From positions 62,001 through 126,000 of the forward strand of contig JAODBD010000004.1 in assembly GCA_025463785.1 (NCBI GenBank): a stretch of DNA of 64,000 bases, read 5' to 3'. The position numbers and the translations under genes were made by a program. The notes under the pieces were generated by a model that ran no database searches, had not been told where the DNA came from, and saw nothing but the letters and a program-made list of their open reading frames with translations. Below are positions 8,619-17,570 of the stretch, one piece after another (the first letter of the stretch is position 1; each line of letters starts with the position of its first letter). The DNA comes from Glaciihabitans sp. (GTDB taxonomy: Bacteria; Actinomycetota; Actinomycetes; Actinomycetales; Microbacteriaceae).

Positions 8619-10682
8619 GTGCCAACGACAGACCTGCTGCGTAACCTGGGCGTCCATCAGACGTCGCGGGGCGGCGAGGCGCGGGTGTGGTCGCACACTG
8701 CAACCTCGATGGAGGTCGTGGTCTTCGATGCGAAGGACCCGAGCTGGGTCATCGCCGTCATTCCGCTGACCAGGCATGACGGCGACGTGTGGGTGGGCCG
8801 GTCGTCGAAGCTTGTTGCGGGGGCGCGGTATGCGATCCGAGCATCCGGTCCCAAGGGCAAGACGCACGATTTCGATCCTGGCCGAAATCTCATCGATCCG
8901 TACGCGCGCGGGCTTGCCCGCACGAGCACCGGTGAGTGGCGTTCGTACGTCCAGGACCAGTCGTTCGACTGGGGCGGTGTCGAGAAGCCCAATATCGCGC
9001 TCGATCACACCGTGCTGTACGAGGCACACGTGAAGGGTCTGACCAAGGCGAATCCGAGGGTTCCCGAGGAGCTTCGGGGCACTTACGCCGCCCTCGCCCA
9101 TGAGAGCACAATCGACTACCTGAAAGATCTGGGTGTCACGACGGTCGAGCTGCTGCCAGTGCATCAGTTCACGAGCGAGCAGCGACTAATCAAGCAGGGG
9201 CTGGCCAACTACTGGGGCTATAACACCCTCAACTTCTTTACCCCGCATGCCAGCTACGCGAGCCGCGCCGCCCAGTTCGGCGGCACCGGTGCTGTGCTGC
9301 GTGAGTTCAAGGGTATGGTTCGTCTGCTGCACGAGGCGGGCATCGAGGTTGTCCTCGACGTGGTGTTCAATCACACGTCTGAGGAGGGCCCCGGCGGCCC
9401 GACCAGTTCGCTGCGCGGCCTCGATAACGCTTCCTACTATCGGCAAATGGCTGACGGCGACTACATCGATGTCACGGGATGCGGCAATACGGTTGATTTC
9501 GCGCTTCCGGCAGCCCAGCGGCTGGTTCTCGATTCGCTCAGGTATTGGGCCAACGAGGTGCAGATCGACGGGTTCAGGTTTGATTTGGCGGCGACGCTGG
9601 GGCGGGACGAGAACGTCGATTTCGATCGCGGACATCCGCTGCTGACCGCGATCGTCAACGACCCGTCGCTCGCGGGCACGAAGATGATTGCTGAACCCTG
9701 GGATGTCGGGATGGGCGGATGGCAGGTCGGCTCGTTCCCGAAGGGCACGGCGGCCAAGGGTTTCTCGGAGTGGAACGATGGCTTCCGCGACCGCGCACGC
9801 GACTTCTGGCTCACGGATATTGCTGCCGCGCGCCACAACGGCGTTGCCGCGCAGGGCATCGGCGGTTTCGCGCGACGCTTCGCGGGGTCTGCGCACGTGT
9901 TTTCGCAGGATCGCGGGCCGATGGCTTCGGTCAATTTCATTACGGCTCACGACGGTTTCACCATGGCCGACCTGACCGCGTACAACCAGAAACACAATCT
10001 CGGCAACGGCGAGAACAACCGCGATGGTACCGACAATAACCACTCGTTCAATCACGGTATTGAGGGCCCGACCCGCAACGAGGAGACGATCGCGTGGCGG
10101 TGCAAGGCGATGCGCAACCTACTGGGAACGCTGCTGCTGTCTGCTGGTATCCCAATGCTGACTGCGGGCGACGAGTTCGGTCGTAGCCAGCGCGGCAACA
10201 ACAACGCCTACTGCCAGGACAGCGAGCTCACCTGGGTCGGCTGGGATGACCACGAGGAATGGCAGGACGAATTGTGGAGGGTGACACAGCATCTTTTGCG
10301 GCTGCGGCGCGAGAACCCTGCGCTGCGGCCGGTGCATTACGCGCGCTTCGGCGAGACGGTGCCGTCGGCGTCGCAGATGGACTGGTACAACACTGAGGGC
10401 CTGTCGATGAGCGAGCGGGACTGGAATTCGCCGACCGCGCGAACACTCCAGTACCTGGCCGCATCCACGCCCGAGTTCGAGGACTTCAACCGCATCCTGC
10501 TGATCGTCCACGGTCTCGAACAGGATGTCACCGTGACCCTGCCCGAACACGAGGGCGTCGTCGGCTACACCCTCCTCTGGGATTCGGCCGAAGACGACCT
10601 CACCGAAGCCGAACTCGAGCAGCGCCCCGGCAGCGAGGTCCGCATCGCGGGAGCCTCAATGCAACTGTTCCGCGCTCACTAG
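8619..10682 (+). CDS. glgX: Glycogen debranching enzyme GlgX (isoamylase type)
   Basis: This 687-residue GH13 enzyme cleaves alpha-1,6 branches of glycogen. It has an N-terminal CBM48-like domain (about residues 1-130) and a catalytic barrel with the nucleophile Asp in FRFDLAATLG, the acid Glu in MIAEPWDVG and the transition-state Asp in ITAHDGFTMADL. The GTG at 8619 matches the usual N-terminus (VPTTDLLRNLGVHQ). Starts further upstream would run into the divergent desulfurase gene. Together with GlgP (14934-17489) it would degrade glycogen. Confidence 0.9.
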   Translation: MPTTDLLRNLGVHQTSRGGEARVWSHTATSMEVVVFDAKDPSWVIAVIPLTRHDGDVWVGRSSKLVAGARYAIRASGPKGKTHDFDPGRNLIDPYARGLARTSTGEWRSYVQDQSFDWGGVEKPNIALDHTVLYEAHVKGLTKANPRVPEELRGTYAALAHESTIDYLKDLGVTTVELLPVHQFTSEQRLIKQGLANYWGYNTLNFFTPHASYASRAAQFGGTGAVLREFKGMVRLLHEAGIEVVLDVVFNHTSEEGPGGPTSSLRGLDNASYYRQMADGDYIDVTGCGNTVDFALPAAQRLVLDSLRYWANEVQIDGFRFDLAATLGRDENVDFDRGHPLLTAIVNDPSLAGTKMIAEPWDVGMGGWQVGSFPKGTAAKGFSEWNDGFRDRARDFWLTDIAAARHNGVAAQGIGGFARRFAGSAHVFSQDRGPMASVNFITAHDGFTMADLTAYNQKHNLGNGENNRDGTDNNHSFNHGIEGPTRNEETIAWRCKAMRNLLGTLLLSAGIPMLTAGDEFGRSQRGNNNAYCQDSELTWVGWDDHEEWQDELWRVTQHLLRLRRENPALRPVHYARFGETVPSASQMDWYNTEGLSMSERDWNSPTARTLQYLAASTPEFEDFNRILLIVHGLEQDVTVTLPEHEGVVGYTLLWDSAEDDLTEAELEQRPGSEVRIAGASMQLFRAH

Positions 10683-10823
10683 CACTGAACTGCTGCCCCG
10701 CCGCTGCACCTCGCGCGGCCCTCGCCTTGCGGTGCCACCGTTCCACCCGGTCTCTGCGTCAGCGTCCGTGCCCGGCACCCGCCCAATCCCACGTTGCACC
10801 TTCCATTTCCGACACTCAATTTT

Positions 10824-10904
<81 letters not shown>

Positions 10905-10954
10905 CAACTACAACTACAACAACCGCAACCGCAACCTAAGAAAACGAGTAGCCG

Positions 10955-10988
10955 AAACCTTCAGCAGTCCCAAACCTTCAGCAGTCCC
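10955..10988. repeat. 17-bp direct tandem repeat
   Basis: AAACCTTCAGCAGTCCC occurs twice back to back (10955-10971 and 10972-10988), just downstream of the hexanucleotide array. Confidence 0.9.
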
Positions 10989-11050
10989 GAACCAGGAACC
11001 GGAGCCCGGAACGGCAACCGCAACCTAAGACCGCAACCCAGGACCGTCGG

Positions 11051-11136
11051 TGACCTCCACTAGCTACTCGTGATTTTCAGGATGGTGTCCTTTTGCGGAT
11101 ACATTCCTGAAAATCACGAGCAGCTAGTTGAGGTCG
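11051..11136. repeat. Large imperfect inverted repeat
   Basis: Arms 11051-11082 and 11105-11136 pair at 29 of 32 positions, with CTCGTGATTTTCAGGA in the inner part. The 22-base centre can extend the stem further through GTGTCC/GGATAC, leaving a TTTTGC loop. It could act as a terminator after glgX or be a mobile palindromic element. There is no T-tract. Confidence 0.85.
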
Positions 11137-11273
11137 TCGCCTGCCGTCGGGTGGGCGTCCACACGTTCACGCGCGAGCTCGCACGCGCAGCAGGGGCGGG
11201 TCAAGACAGAGCCAGGCAAGGCCGATGACGACACGCACTAGACCAGTACCAGCACCAGCACGGGCACGGGCAT

Positions 11274-11308
11274 CAGGCACCAGGCACCAGGCACCAGGCA
11301 TCAGGCAA
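11274..11308. repeat. 7-bp tandem repeat before ybaK
   Basis: Five units of CAGGCAN run from 11274 to 11308, ending 9 bases before the ybaK start codon. They leave no recognisable Shine-Dalgarno sequence. Confidence 0.85.
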
Positions 11309-11317
11309 GATTGACCT

Positions 11318-11800
11318 GTGCCATCGACGCCAGCGACCGCCGCTCTTGTGGCAACAGGGACCCCGTTCACTGAGCACGCCTATGATCATGACCCCGCCAA
11401 CCGCAGGTTCGGCGACGAGGCTGCGATGGCGCTCGGCGTCGACCCCGCGCAAGTCTTCAAGACCCTCATGGTGGATGTCGACGGCAGTCTCGTTGTCGCG
11501 ATCGTGCCGGTCGGAGGCAAGCTTGATCTCGGCGCCCTCGCCGCGGCTGTGCACGGCAAGCGCGCAGTTTTGGCCGACCCCGGCGTGGCACAGCGGAAAA
11601 CCGGCTACCTGGTTGGCGGCATCTCCCCCATCGGGCAGAAGACGTCATCGCCCACAGTGCTCGACGAAACAGCAGAACTCTTCGACACCGTGTACGTCTC
11701 CGGCGGCAAGCGCGGCTTTGACATCGAACTGTCGCCGACAGACCTCATCGTCATAACCGCCGCGACAGTCGCAGCAATCGCGCGCGACCAAACCAGATGA
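11318..11800 (+). CDS. ybaK: Cys-tRNA(Pro)/Cys-tRNA(Cys) deacylase, YbaK/EbsC family
   Basis: This 160-residue editing-domain protein hydrolyses mischarged Cys-tRNA(Pro). The length and pattern fit YbaK: AYDHDPANRRFGDEAA, the FKTLMVD strand with its conserved lysine, and the C-terminal YVSGGKRGFDIELSP segment near the active site. It starts at GTG 11318. It is convergent with the minus-strand exported-protein operon, whose stop is at 11810. Confidence 0.88.
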   Translation: MPSTPATAALVATGTPFTEHAYDHDPANRRFGDEAAMALGVDPAQVFKTLMVDVDGSLVVAIVPVGGKLDLGALAAAVHGKRAVLADPGVAQRKTGYLVGGISPIGQKTSSPTVLDETAELFDTVYVSGGKRGFDIELSPTDLIVITAATVAAIARDQTR

Positions 11801-11809
11801 GCAACCCCG

Positions 11810-13003
11810 CTAGAACTCGACGACACACAATTCGGCTACGACGGAATTCGTTCCCGAGATCGAATTTCCCCAGTAGTCGATCATGCTGTACATCGACGTT
11901 CCGGCCGCATAGTTGGCCGGCGTCCTTGGGTTGGCCTCGTAGGCGAACGCTCGCGGCGCGCCCGCATCGTGCGCTTTCAGCAGGGCGATCGCATCCGTCA
12001 TGTCAAAGCTCGTCGACCAGCCGAAGTTGAACGGGTAGAGGCCGTTTCCGGTGATGGTGCGGTCAACGCAGGCCTGGGTATTGGTCCAGGTAGAGCCGTG
12101 CACCTGCGCCGAAACGCTGTAGGCGGCCGGCTCATCAGCAGGCGTCACGCCGGAGTACGCGCACACCAGGATGTCGAGCGTTCGGCTCGTCGTCAGAAGC
12201 GAGTTGTTGGAGAACTCCTGCCAGGTGCCAGAGCGGTTCGAAGTGCCCTTCAGCGTCAGGACGGTACCGCTGTCGTTCGCGATGATCGCGTGCGAGTCCA
12301 CCGAGGGCGCAGTGCTGTAGAACGGCGGCTTCGAATAATCAACTTTGAAACCCCACGCCGTCGGAGTCGACGTCGTACCCGTGATGGTGATCGTCAGGCA
12401 GGCGGAAGAGCCGCTGACATCGGAGACTGTGATCGCCCCGATCGACGTAGCGGCGTTTACACCAGACGAGGGGATGACATCCCCTTTCCAGTCGACAGGG
12501 GGCGTGACAGCCGAGATCGCTCCATGACCGACCGCAACCGTGTGCAAAGTCGAGCCTGCGGCCGGACCAAGGGCCTGAACGCCTGCGACAAACACCGCCC
12601 ATGACGCAAAGGATGACGCGAGCGGCGCGCCCGAGACGGCAAGCGTCGCGGTCGCCGTCGTCGTCCCAACAGTGAGGTTCGTGCTAGTCGAGAGCGTCGC
12701 GCTCACGCTCTGCACCTGCGCGCCACTCGAATTCAGGAGGGCGACCGTGATCGTCTGACCCGCCAGGTTCGCCAGCGAGGACCCGGTGATCGTGGCAGTG
12801 AGAGCGCTGACGGTCGCGGGGCTGCCGGACGTGGTCAACGTGAGGTCCGAAACGCTGCGACTTGCGGGGGAATACGTGACCGACCCGTTGGCCGAGAACA
12901 GGCCGCTCGAAACGGTGCCGAGAGAAGCCGCAGATGCGCTGACGGCGCCGGCAACAAGCACGGCGATGGTGAGGGTGCCCGCGACGATCGACATCCGCCT
13001 CAT
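11810..13003 (-). CDS. Exported protein of the first SipW operon, 397 residues
   Basis: The signal peptide ends in AVSASAASLGT, close to the ASAATLG pattern of the two small proteins upstream in the same operon. The mature part is Thr/Ser/Ala-rich and predicted beta-rich, with four cysteines in its C-terminal 200 residues that could form disulfides. I recognise no named family. The ATG overlaps the previous stop as TGATG, so it is the last gene of a tightly coupled operon whose first genes encode small secreted proteins and a SipW-like peptidase. I infer a surface-exposed structural or adhesive component. Confidence 0.7.
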   Translation of the reverse strand: MRRMSIVAGTLTIAVLVAGAVSASAASLGTVSSGLFSANGSVTYSPASRSVSDLTLTTSGSPATVSALTATITGSSLANLAGQTITVALLNSSGAQVQSVSATLSTSTNLTVGTTTATATLAVSGAPLASSFASWAVFVAGVQALGPAAGSTLHTVAVGHGAISAVTPPVDWKGDVIPSSGVNAATSIGAITVSDVSGSSACLTITITGTTSTPTAWGFKVDYSKPPFYSTAPSVDSHAIIANDSGTVLTLKGTSNRSGTWQEFSNNSLLTTSRTLDILVCAYSGVTPADEPAAYSVSAQVHGSTWTNTQACVDRTITGNGLYPFNFGWSTSFDMTDAIALLKAHDAGAPRAFAYEANPRTPANYAAGTSMYSMIDYWGNSISGTNSVVAELCVVEF

Positions 13004-13503
13004 CAGCGCGCCGCCACTACAGAGACTTTGTCAATCGTCGCGTAGTCGATCCCTGTCGCCCCGCACGCGGAGTTGATCGCGGTGCGGGCGATGGTCAGGG
13101 TCGCCGTCGACGCGGCGTTGGTCGTGATGATTTCGCAGATGCTGGTACCGGAGGTGCCGGCAATCGATACGCTGACCTTCTCGCCAGCGGCGAACGTATC
13201 GGCGCCTGCGGTGGTGAGAGTGATGCCGTTCAGAACCCAGCTCGTACCCGAGAGCGCTGCGGTCCACTGTGCGCTGATACCAGAAGTATGGATATTGACG
13301 GCCGCATTTCCGGCCCCCAGATCGCTGGTCCTCAGCCCGCCGAGCGTGGCCGCAGATGCACCAACGACCCCGATCAGAGCGATCGAGGCCACAACCAGCG
13401 ACGGAACGTTCAGACCGTAGACCGAAGGCGTCACCGCTCGGCGCAGGGAAACGCGCGAGCGGTGACGACCGGTTGGCCGACGAGCGGACGTGCTGGTTGA
13501 CAT
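13003..13503 (-). CDS. Small exported TasA-like/SipW-cognate protein
   Basis: This 166-residue protein has an unusually long basic N-terminus (about 30 residues), a hydrophobic segment and the sequence GASAATLGGLRTSDLGAGNAAVN. This nearly repeats ASAATLGGIKSDNLGANSNAV of the gene at 14121-14543, so the two are paralogues. I start it at ATG 13503, 10 bases after the peptidase stop. It is probably a substrate of the neighbouring SipW-like peptidase and a pilin- or fibre-like subunit; that role is inference. Confidence 0.72.
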   Translation of the reverse strand: MSTSTSARRPTGRHRSRVSLRRAVTPSVYGLNVPSLVVASIALIGVVGASAATLGGLRTSDLGAGNAAVNIHTSGISAQWTAALSGTSWVLNGITLTTAGADTFAAGEKVSVSIAGTSGTSICEIITTNAASTATLTIARTAINSACGATGIDYATIDKVSVVAAR

Positions 13504-13513
13504 TGCGGAACCC

Positions 13514-14110
13514 CTAGGGAATCCCACGATGACGACGTTTCTTAGGGGCGGACCCGATCCGCCACAACAGAACCGTAACCAGAAGGCCGCTCGCGAGGCC
13601 GACCACGATTGGATTGGATGCTCCCCCGAGCACCGATCCGATCGCGGGGATGGAGAAGAGTGCCTTGCCGAGAACATCCCCCGTGCCGAAATTCCACGGG
13701 TCTGTGCTCGGGTTGTTGTCACCCTTGGTTGTGAACACCGTGCGACCGCTTGTGGTCGCCTCGGAGAAGATGCGATGGATGACCCTGCCGCCTGCGCCCG
13801 GCTGCCCACTCGGCACCCTGTAGGAGAGGATGTCTCCCTCGGTGTAGTTGGGCAGCCGGAACGAGACGACAAGATCGCCCGTGTGATACGTCGGTTCCAT
13901 TGAATGCCCGTTTACCACCGTCAAACCGGTGAGTCCGCCGAATTGCGCGGGCCAGAGAAGCACCACGGCAACGAGGAAGATTCCAACCGAAACGACGTAC
14001 CGCCAGGGGCGGCGAGGCTTTGCGGGAACGCTCTCGGCGGCATCCGGCTGCGACGACTCGAGTGAGTCCTCCACATCCGCCTGCAGCCTGAGCATGGTTG
14101 ACGACGACAT
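13514..14110 (-). CDS. SipW-like signal peptidase I (first operon)
   Basis: This 198-residue S26B-type signal peptidase has a cytoplasmic N-terminal tail of about 36 residues, a membrane segment (about 37-55), the catalytic serine in NGHSMEPTY (Ser70), the His-type second catalytic residue in GRVIHRIF (His112) where LepB has Lys, the TTKGDNNPSTDPW box and a C-terminal membrane segment. The Ser/His dyad marks the archaeal/ER/SipW type that processes special substrates. It lies between two genes for paralogous small exported proteins, its likely substrates. The start at 14110 gives MSSSTMLRLQ. Confidence 0.85.
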   Translation of the reverse strand: MSSSTMLRLQADVEDSLESSQPDAAESVPAKPRRPWRYVVSVGIFLVAVVLLWPAQFGGLTGLTVVNGHSMEPTYHTGDLVVSFRLPNYTEGDILSYRVPSGQPGAGGRVIHRIFSEATTSGRTVFTTKGDNNPSTDPWNFGTGDVLGKALFSIPAIGSVLGGASNPIVVGLASGLLVTVLLWRIGSAPKKRRHRGIP

Positions 14111-14120
14111 CGGGAAAGAC

Positions 14121-14543
14121 CTACTTGATGGTCGTGACTGCCGCGGTAGTTGCGCCGCCATTGATAACGAGCGAAACACCGTAGACGAGGTTGGCCGCGA
14201 TCGTGCTCACGGGGGCACCCAGCGTCGTGCCGGTACCCGTGATCTGGCCGAGCGATGAACCGTCGACCGCTTTCAGCGTGAGCTGGTCAGCTGCCGTCAC
14301 CGGGATGACCTCGGCGCCGTTCGGTGACAGCGTGACGCCGGTGATCTTGTAGCCACCGAGCGTGGCGTCGTAGGCGGTCGTGAATGAGACGTTCACGCCT
14401 CCCGTGACCTGGCCTGCGACAGCGTTGCTGTTGGCGCCGAGGTTGTCGGACTTGATACCGCCGAGTGTTGCCGCCGACGCGCTGACCGCAGCGAAGACCG
14501 CGATGCCGGCGACGATGGCAATCGTCTTCTTTTTCATTGACAT
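14121..14543 (-). CDS. Small exported TasA-like/SipW-cognate protein, operon leader
   Basis: This 140-residue protein begins MSMKKKTIAIVAGIAVF with the cleavage region SASAATLGG, and is a paralogue of 13003-13503. The mature part is Gly/Thr/Val-rich and likely all-beta. An AAAGGA ribosome binding site lies 9 bases before the ATG at 14543. It is the first gene of the operon and the likely major subunit. It has a leader of about 160 bases with strong hairpins. Confidence 0.75.
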   Translation of the reverse strand: MSMKKKTIAIVAGIAVFAAVSASAATLGGIKSDNLGANSNAVAGQVTGGVNVSFTTAYDATLGGYKITGVTLSPNGAEVIPVTAADQLTLKAVDGSSLGQITGTGTTLGAPVSTIAANLVYGVSLVINGGATTAAVTTIK

Positions 14544-14559
14544 GGTGACGCGTCCTTTA

Positions 14560-14577
14560 CGGATGGTGACCAATCCG
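14560..14577 (-). promoter_or_regulatory. Hairpin just upstream of the 14543 start
   Basis: On the minus strand CGGATTGG-TCA-CCATCCG forms a stem with one bulge, ending next to the AAAGGA ribosome binding site (14553-14558). It could modulate translation of the first gene. Confidence 0.4.
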
Positions 14578-14608
14578 TGAATAACGCCCACAACACACGA
14601 GAGGGCAT

Positions 14609-14626
14609 GCGGGGCTAGGGCCCCGC
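14609..14626 (-). promoter_or_regulatory. Strong GC hairpin in the leader of the first SipW operon
   Basis: GCGGGGC and GCCCCGC pair over seven bases with a 4-base loop, within the predicted leader. A second stem (GCGCGA/TCTTGCGC type) lies about 30 bases further upstream. The role is unknown. Confidence 0.45.
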
Positions 14627-14711
14627 CGCCGGATTCTCGCGCAAGATTCGGGTTCTTTCGCGCACTGACCGTTCGGGTTGTTCTGGGGCGTCTGATGTTT
14701 CCCCCGGAATG

Positions 14712-14767
14712 ACCTTACGGAGTCCGCATAAGTGAGGACAAGAGCAGCCCTGCACCCAGTTAGGGGG
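14712..14767 (-). promoter_or_regulatory. Shared-type promoter of the first SipW operon
   Basis: Reading the minus strand: a palindrome-like box CCCCCTAACTGGGTG (14767-14753), then -35 TTGTCC (14741-14736), an 18-base spacer and -10 TAAGGT (14717-14712). The same order is found at 22632-22579 before the second SipW operon. The palindrome centre is about 21 bases from the -35 centre in both, the distance expected for an activator site. The predicted leader is about 160 bases. Confidence 0.5.
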
Positions 14768-14838
14768 TGAACCGTTTGGGAACAAAAGTGCTGGTCCAAG
14801 GGCAAATTAGCGCTATTCCAATCGCGCGCGATTCCGGC

Positions 14839-14858
14839 AATCGGGGTACAGGATTATA
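14839..14858 (-). promoter_or_regulatory. TATAAT box followed by a TGTACCCCGATT box
   Basis: On the minus strand a perfect TATAAT (14858-14853) is followed directly by TGTACCCCGATT (14850-14839). The latter box also occurs at 14905-14894 (last bases AAT) and at 22736-22725. This could be a second, upstream promoter of the first SipW operon, with the CebR-like operator over its -35 region. Confidence 0.45.
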
Positions 14859-14873
14859 GGAACCAACTGGCTC

Positions 14874-14889
14874 CTGGGAGCGCTCCCAG
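14874..14889. promoter_or_regulatory. CebR/CelR-type operator
   Basis: CTGGGAGCGCTCCCAG is a perfect 16-base palindrome containing TGGGAGCGCTCCCA. This is the known binding site of the LacI-family cellobiose repressors CebR (Streptomyces) and CelR (Thermobifida). It covers the -35 region of the TATAAT promoter at 14853-14858 on the minus strand. No LacI-type regulator gene is in the window. Confidence 0.7.
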
Positions 14890-14933
14890 AAATATTCGGG
14901 GTACAGTTGAAACAAGTTCATTTCCGCAATTTG

Positions 14934-17489
14934 TTAGTGCGCCACCGTGATCAATCCGAGCTCTGCCGGATTGGCAAGAAGCGGATTCGACGGAACCACG
15001 CGCACGTTGTACCCGAAGCTGCCCGGCTTCTCAAGCGTGACCGTGCCCGTGAAGGTCGCGGGCTGGCCCGGCTCCGCAGACTCGAGTATCAGCCGCTGGC
15101 GATGGATGTCGGCGAGGCGGTCGCCTTCCCTGGCCGTCCCATAGACGACTTCGACTTTCACGTCGTCGGGTGTCAGCCCATCGATCTCGACGAGTGCACG
15201 CACGTGCAGCGAGTCACCGATCTGGGGTACGGCGTCGACCCCGCCGGACTCGACGTGGGTGACCTGGAGCTTCGGCCATGCTGCCATCAGCCGCGCTTTC
15301 CATTCCGAGAGTTCGCGGGCTGGCGCGTAAGACGACACCGAGATCGCGCGCTCGGAATGCGCAGCCGGGATGTACAAACGGGTCACGTATTCCTTGACCA
15401 TGCGATCGGCGCTCAGCGTCGGCGACAACGTGGCAAGCGTGTGACGAATGGATTCAACCCACCGCGTGGGAACGCCGTCAGCATTGCGATCGTAGAAGCG
15501 CGGAGCGATCTGGTGCTCGATGAGGTCGTACATGGCGTCGGCTTCGAGATCGTCACGCTCGCTGGCATCCCCCGCGCTGTCTGCCGTCGGGATGGCCCAG
15601 CCGTTCTCGGCATCGTAGAACTCTGCCCACCAGCCGTCGAGGATCGAAAGATTGAGCGATCCGTTGAGCGCTGCCTTCATGCCGCTGGTGCCGCAGGCTT
15701 CGAGGGGCCGCAGCGGGTTGTTCAGCCAGACATCCGTACCCGGGTATAGCAACTGTGCCATCGCAATGTCGTAGTTCGGGAGGAACACCATGCGGTGTCG
15801 GACATCGGCAGCGGCAGCAAACTCGACGAGCTCCTGGATGAGGCGCTTACCTTCGTCGTCTGCGGGATGCGACTTGCCCGCGACGACGATTTGCACGGGA
15901 CGCGTCGGGTGAGTGAGGAGCGCACGAAGTCGCTCGGGATCGCGCAGCATGAGCGTGAGTCGCTTGTAGGTCGGCACGCGCCGCGCGAATCCGATCGTCA
16001 GGACCTCGGGATCGAGGATGCCCGTGAACCAGGCGGGAACCCCGGCCCCAGGGTTCTGCTCGTTCCACGACGCAGTGAGACGTTTGCGGGCGTCAGCGAC
16101 GAGCTGCTTCTTCATGTCACCGCGGACACGCCAGATATCGGCGTCGCTGACCTTGTCGCTGTTCCAGTCGCAAGCGGCCGTATCGCTGGTACCAAGCTTT
16201 TCGGATGCCAGCTCGAGTAGCAGGGGATCGGTCCAGGTCGGCGCGTGCACACCGTTGGTCACTGAGGTGATCGGAACGTCGTCCTGGTCGAATCCCGGCC
16301 AGAGCGCGCCGAACATGCCTCGCGAGACATCACCGTGCAATTGCGAGACACCGTTGGCGCGCTGGCCGAGACGCAGGCCCATGACGGCCATGTTGAATGT
16401 GCCCTCGGCGCCGCCCTCGTAGTTCTCAGCCCCCAGGGCGAGCACCTGAGCCACGTCAACCCCGGGAAGAAGGTCGGTGGAGAAGTACCGTTCGACGAGC
16501 GCGTCGTCGAAGCGGTCGATCCCTGCAGGCACCGGCGTGTGCGTGGTAAATACCGTGCCTGCCCGAACCACCTGGAGTGCCTCGTCGAAGCTCAGGCCCT
16601 CGCCGATGAGATCGCTGATGCGCTCAAGCCCCAGGAAACCGGCGTGGCCCTCGTTGGTGTGGAAGACCTCGGGAGTGGGCGAACCGGTGAGTTCGTTGTA
16701 GATATTGATGGCGCGGACACCACCGATGCCGAGCAGGAGCTCCTGCAGAAGGCGATGCTCGCCGCCGCCGCCGTACAGGCGATCGGTGACCGTTCGGAGC
16801 GCGTCTTCATTCTCAGGCACATCGGTGTCGAGCAGCAGCAGGGTCACCCGGCCGACCGCGACCTTCCAGATGCGCGCCGAGAGAGCTTTGCCGTCGGGAA
16901 GGGCAAGCGTGACGTGGGCTGCGCTGCCGTCGGGGTTGCGGAGCACGCTGAGCGGCAGACCGTCGGGGTCGAGCACCGGGTAGGTCTCCTGCTGCCAGCC
17001 ATCGCGCGAGATGCCCTGACGGAAGTAACCCGCGCGATAGAACAGGCCAGCGGCAATGATCGGGACGCCGAGGTCTGATGCGCTCTTCAGGTGATCGCCC
17101 GCGAGGATGCCGAGGCCGCCGGAGTACTGCGGTAGCGCTGCGGCGATGCCGAATTCGGGAGAGAAGTATGCGATTGCGGCAGGGGCATCCGCGATGCCCT
17201 GGTACCAGCGCGGCTCGGCGAGGTACTTGCCCAGGTCATCACGAAGTGCGTTGGCTCTGGCGACGAACTCAGCGTCGGTCGCGAGCTCGGTCAGGCGCGA
17301 GGGGTGGATGGCGCCGAGCAGCCCGACCGGATCATGGCCGATCTCTTCCCACACCTCGGGACTGATCGACGCGAAAAGCTGCCTGGTCGGGTGGTGCCAC
17401 GACCAGCGCAGGTTGGTCGCAAGCTCCTCGAGGGATGTAAGCGCTTCCGGTAGAACGGTTCGGACAGTAAATCGACGAATGGCCTTCAC
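14934..17489 (-). CDS. glgP: Alpha-glucan (glycogen) phosphorylase
   Basis: This 851-residue GT35 enzyme of the DUF3417-containing type releases glucose 1-phosphate from glycogen ends. It has the N-terminal LATNLRWSWHHPTRQLF, FHTNEGHAGFLGLERI, VTNGVHAPTW and the PLP-lysine segment CGTSGMKAALNG. The start is GTG 17489 (MKAIRRFTVRTVLPEAL). A GGAGG lies almost against this codon, so the exact start is uncertain. It lies 81 bases downstream of the second SipW operon on the same strand, with no strong terminator between, so partial co-transcription is possible. Confidence 0.92.
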   Translation of the reverse strand: MKAIRRFTVRTVLPEALTSLEELATNLRWSWHHPTRQLFASISPEVWEEIGHDPVGLLGAIHPSRLTELATDAEFVARANALRDDLGKYLAEPRWYQGIADAPAAIAYFSPEFGIAAALPQYSGGLGILAGDHLKSASDLGVPIIAAGLFYRAGYFRQGISRDGWQQETYPVLDPDGLPLSVLRNPDGSAAHVTLALPDGKALSARIWKVAVGRVTLLLLDTDVPENEDALRTVTDRLYGGGGEHRLLQELLLGIGGVRAINIYNELTGSPTPEVFHTNEGHAGFLGLERISDLIGEGLSFDEALQVVRAGTVFTTHTPVPAGIDRFDDALVERYFSTDLLPGVDVAQVLALGAENYEGGAEGTFNMAVMGLRLGQRANGVSQLHGDVSRGMFGALWPGFDQDDVPITSVTNGVHAPTWTDPLLLELASEKLGTSDTAACDWNSDKVSDADIWRVRGDMKKQLVADARKRLTASWNEQNPGAGVPAWFTGILDPEVLTIGFARRVPTYKRLTLMLRDPERLRALLTHPTRPVQIVVAGKSHPADDEGKRLIQELVEFAAAADVRHRMVFLPNYDIAMAQLLYPGTDVWLNNPLRPLEACGTSGMKAALNGSLNLSILDGWWAEFYDAENGWAIPTADSAGDASERDDLEADAMYDLIEHQIAPRFYDRNADGVPTRWVESIRHTLATLSPTLSADRMVKEYVTRLYIPAAHSERAISVSSYAPARELSEWKARLMAAWPKLQVTHVESGGVDAVPQIGDSLHVRALVEIDGLTPDDVKVEVVYGTAREGDRLADIHRQRLILESAEPGQPATFTGTVTLEKPGSFGYNVRVVPSNPLLANPAELGLITVAH

Positions 17490-17570
17490 CCTCCAAGCCT
17501 AGGGGCGCACCGCTCAGCCTCGAAACTCGCGGCCGCAACGTCGGGCTCATAAGCGCCTCCGGGACGGCAG

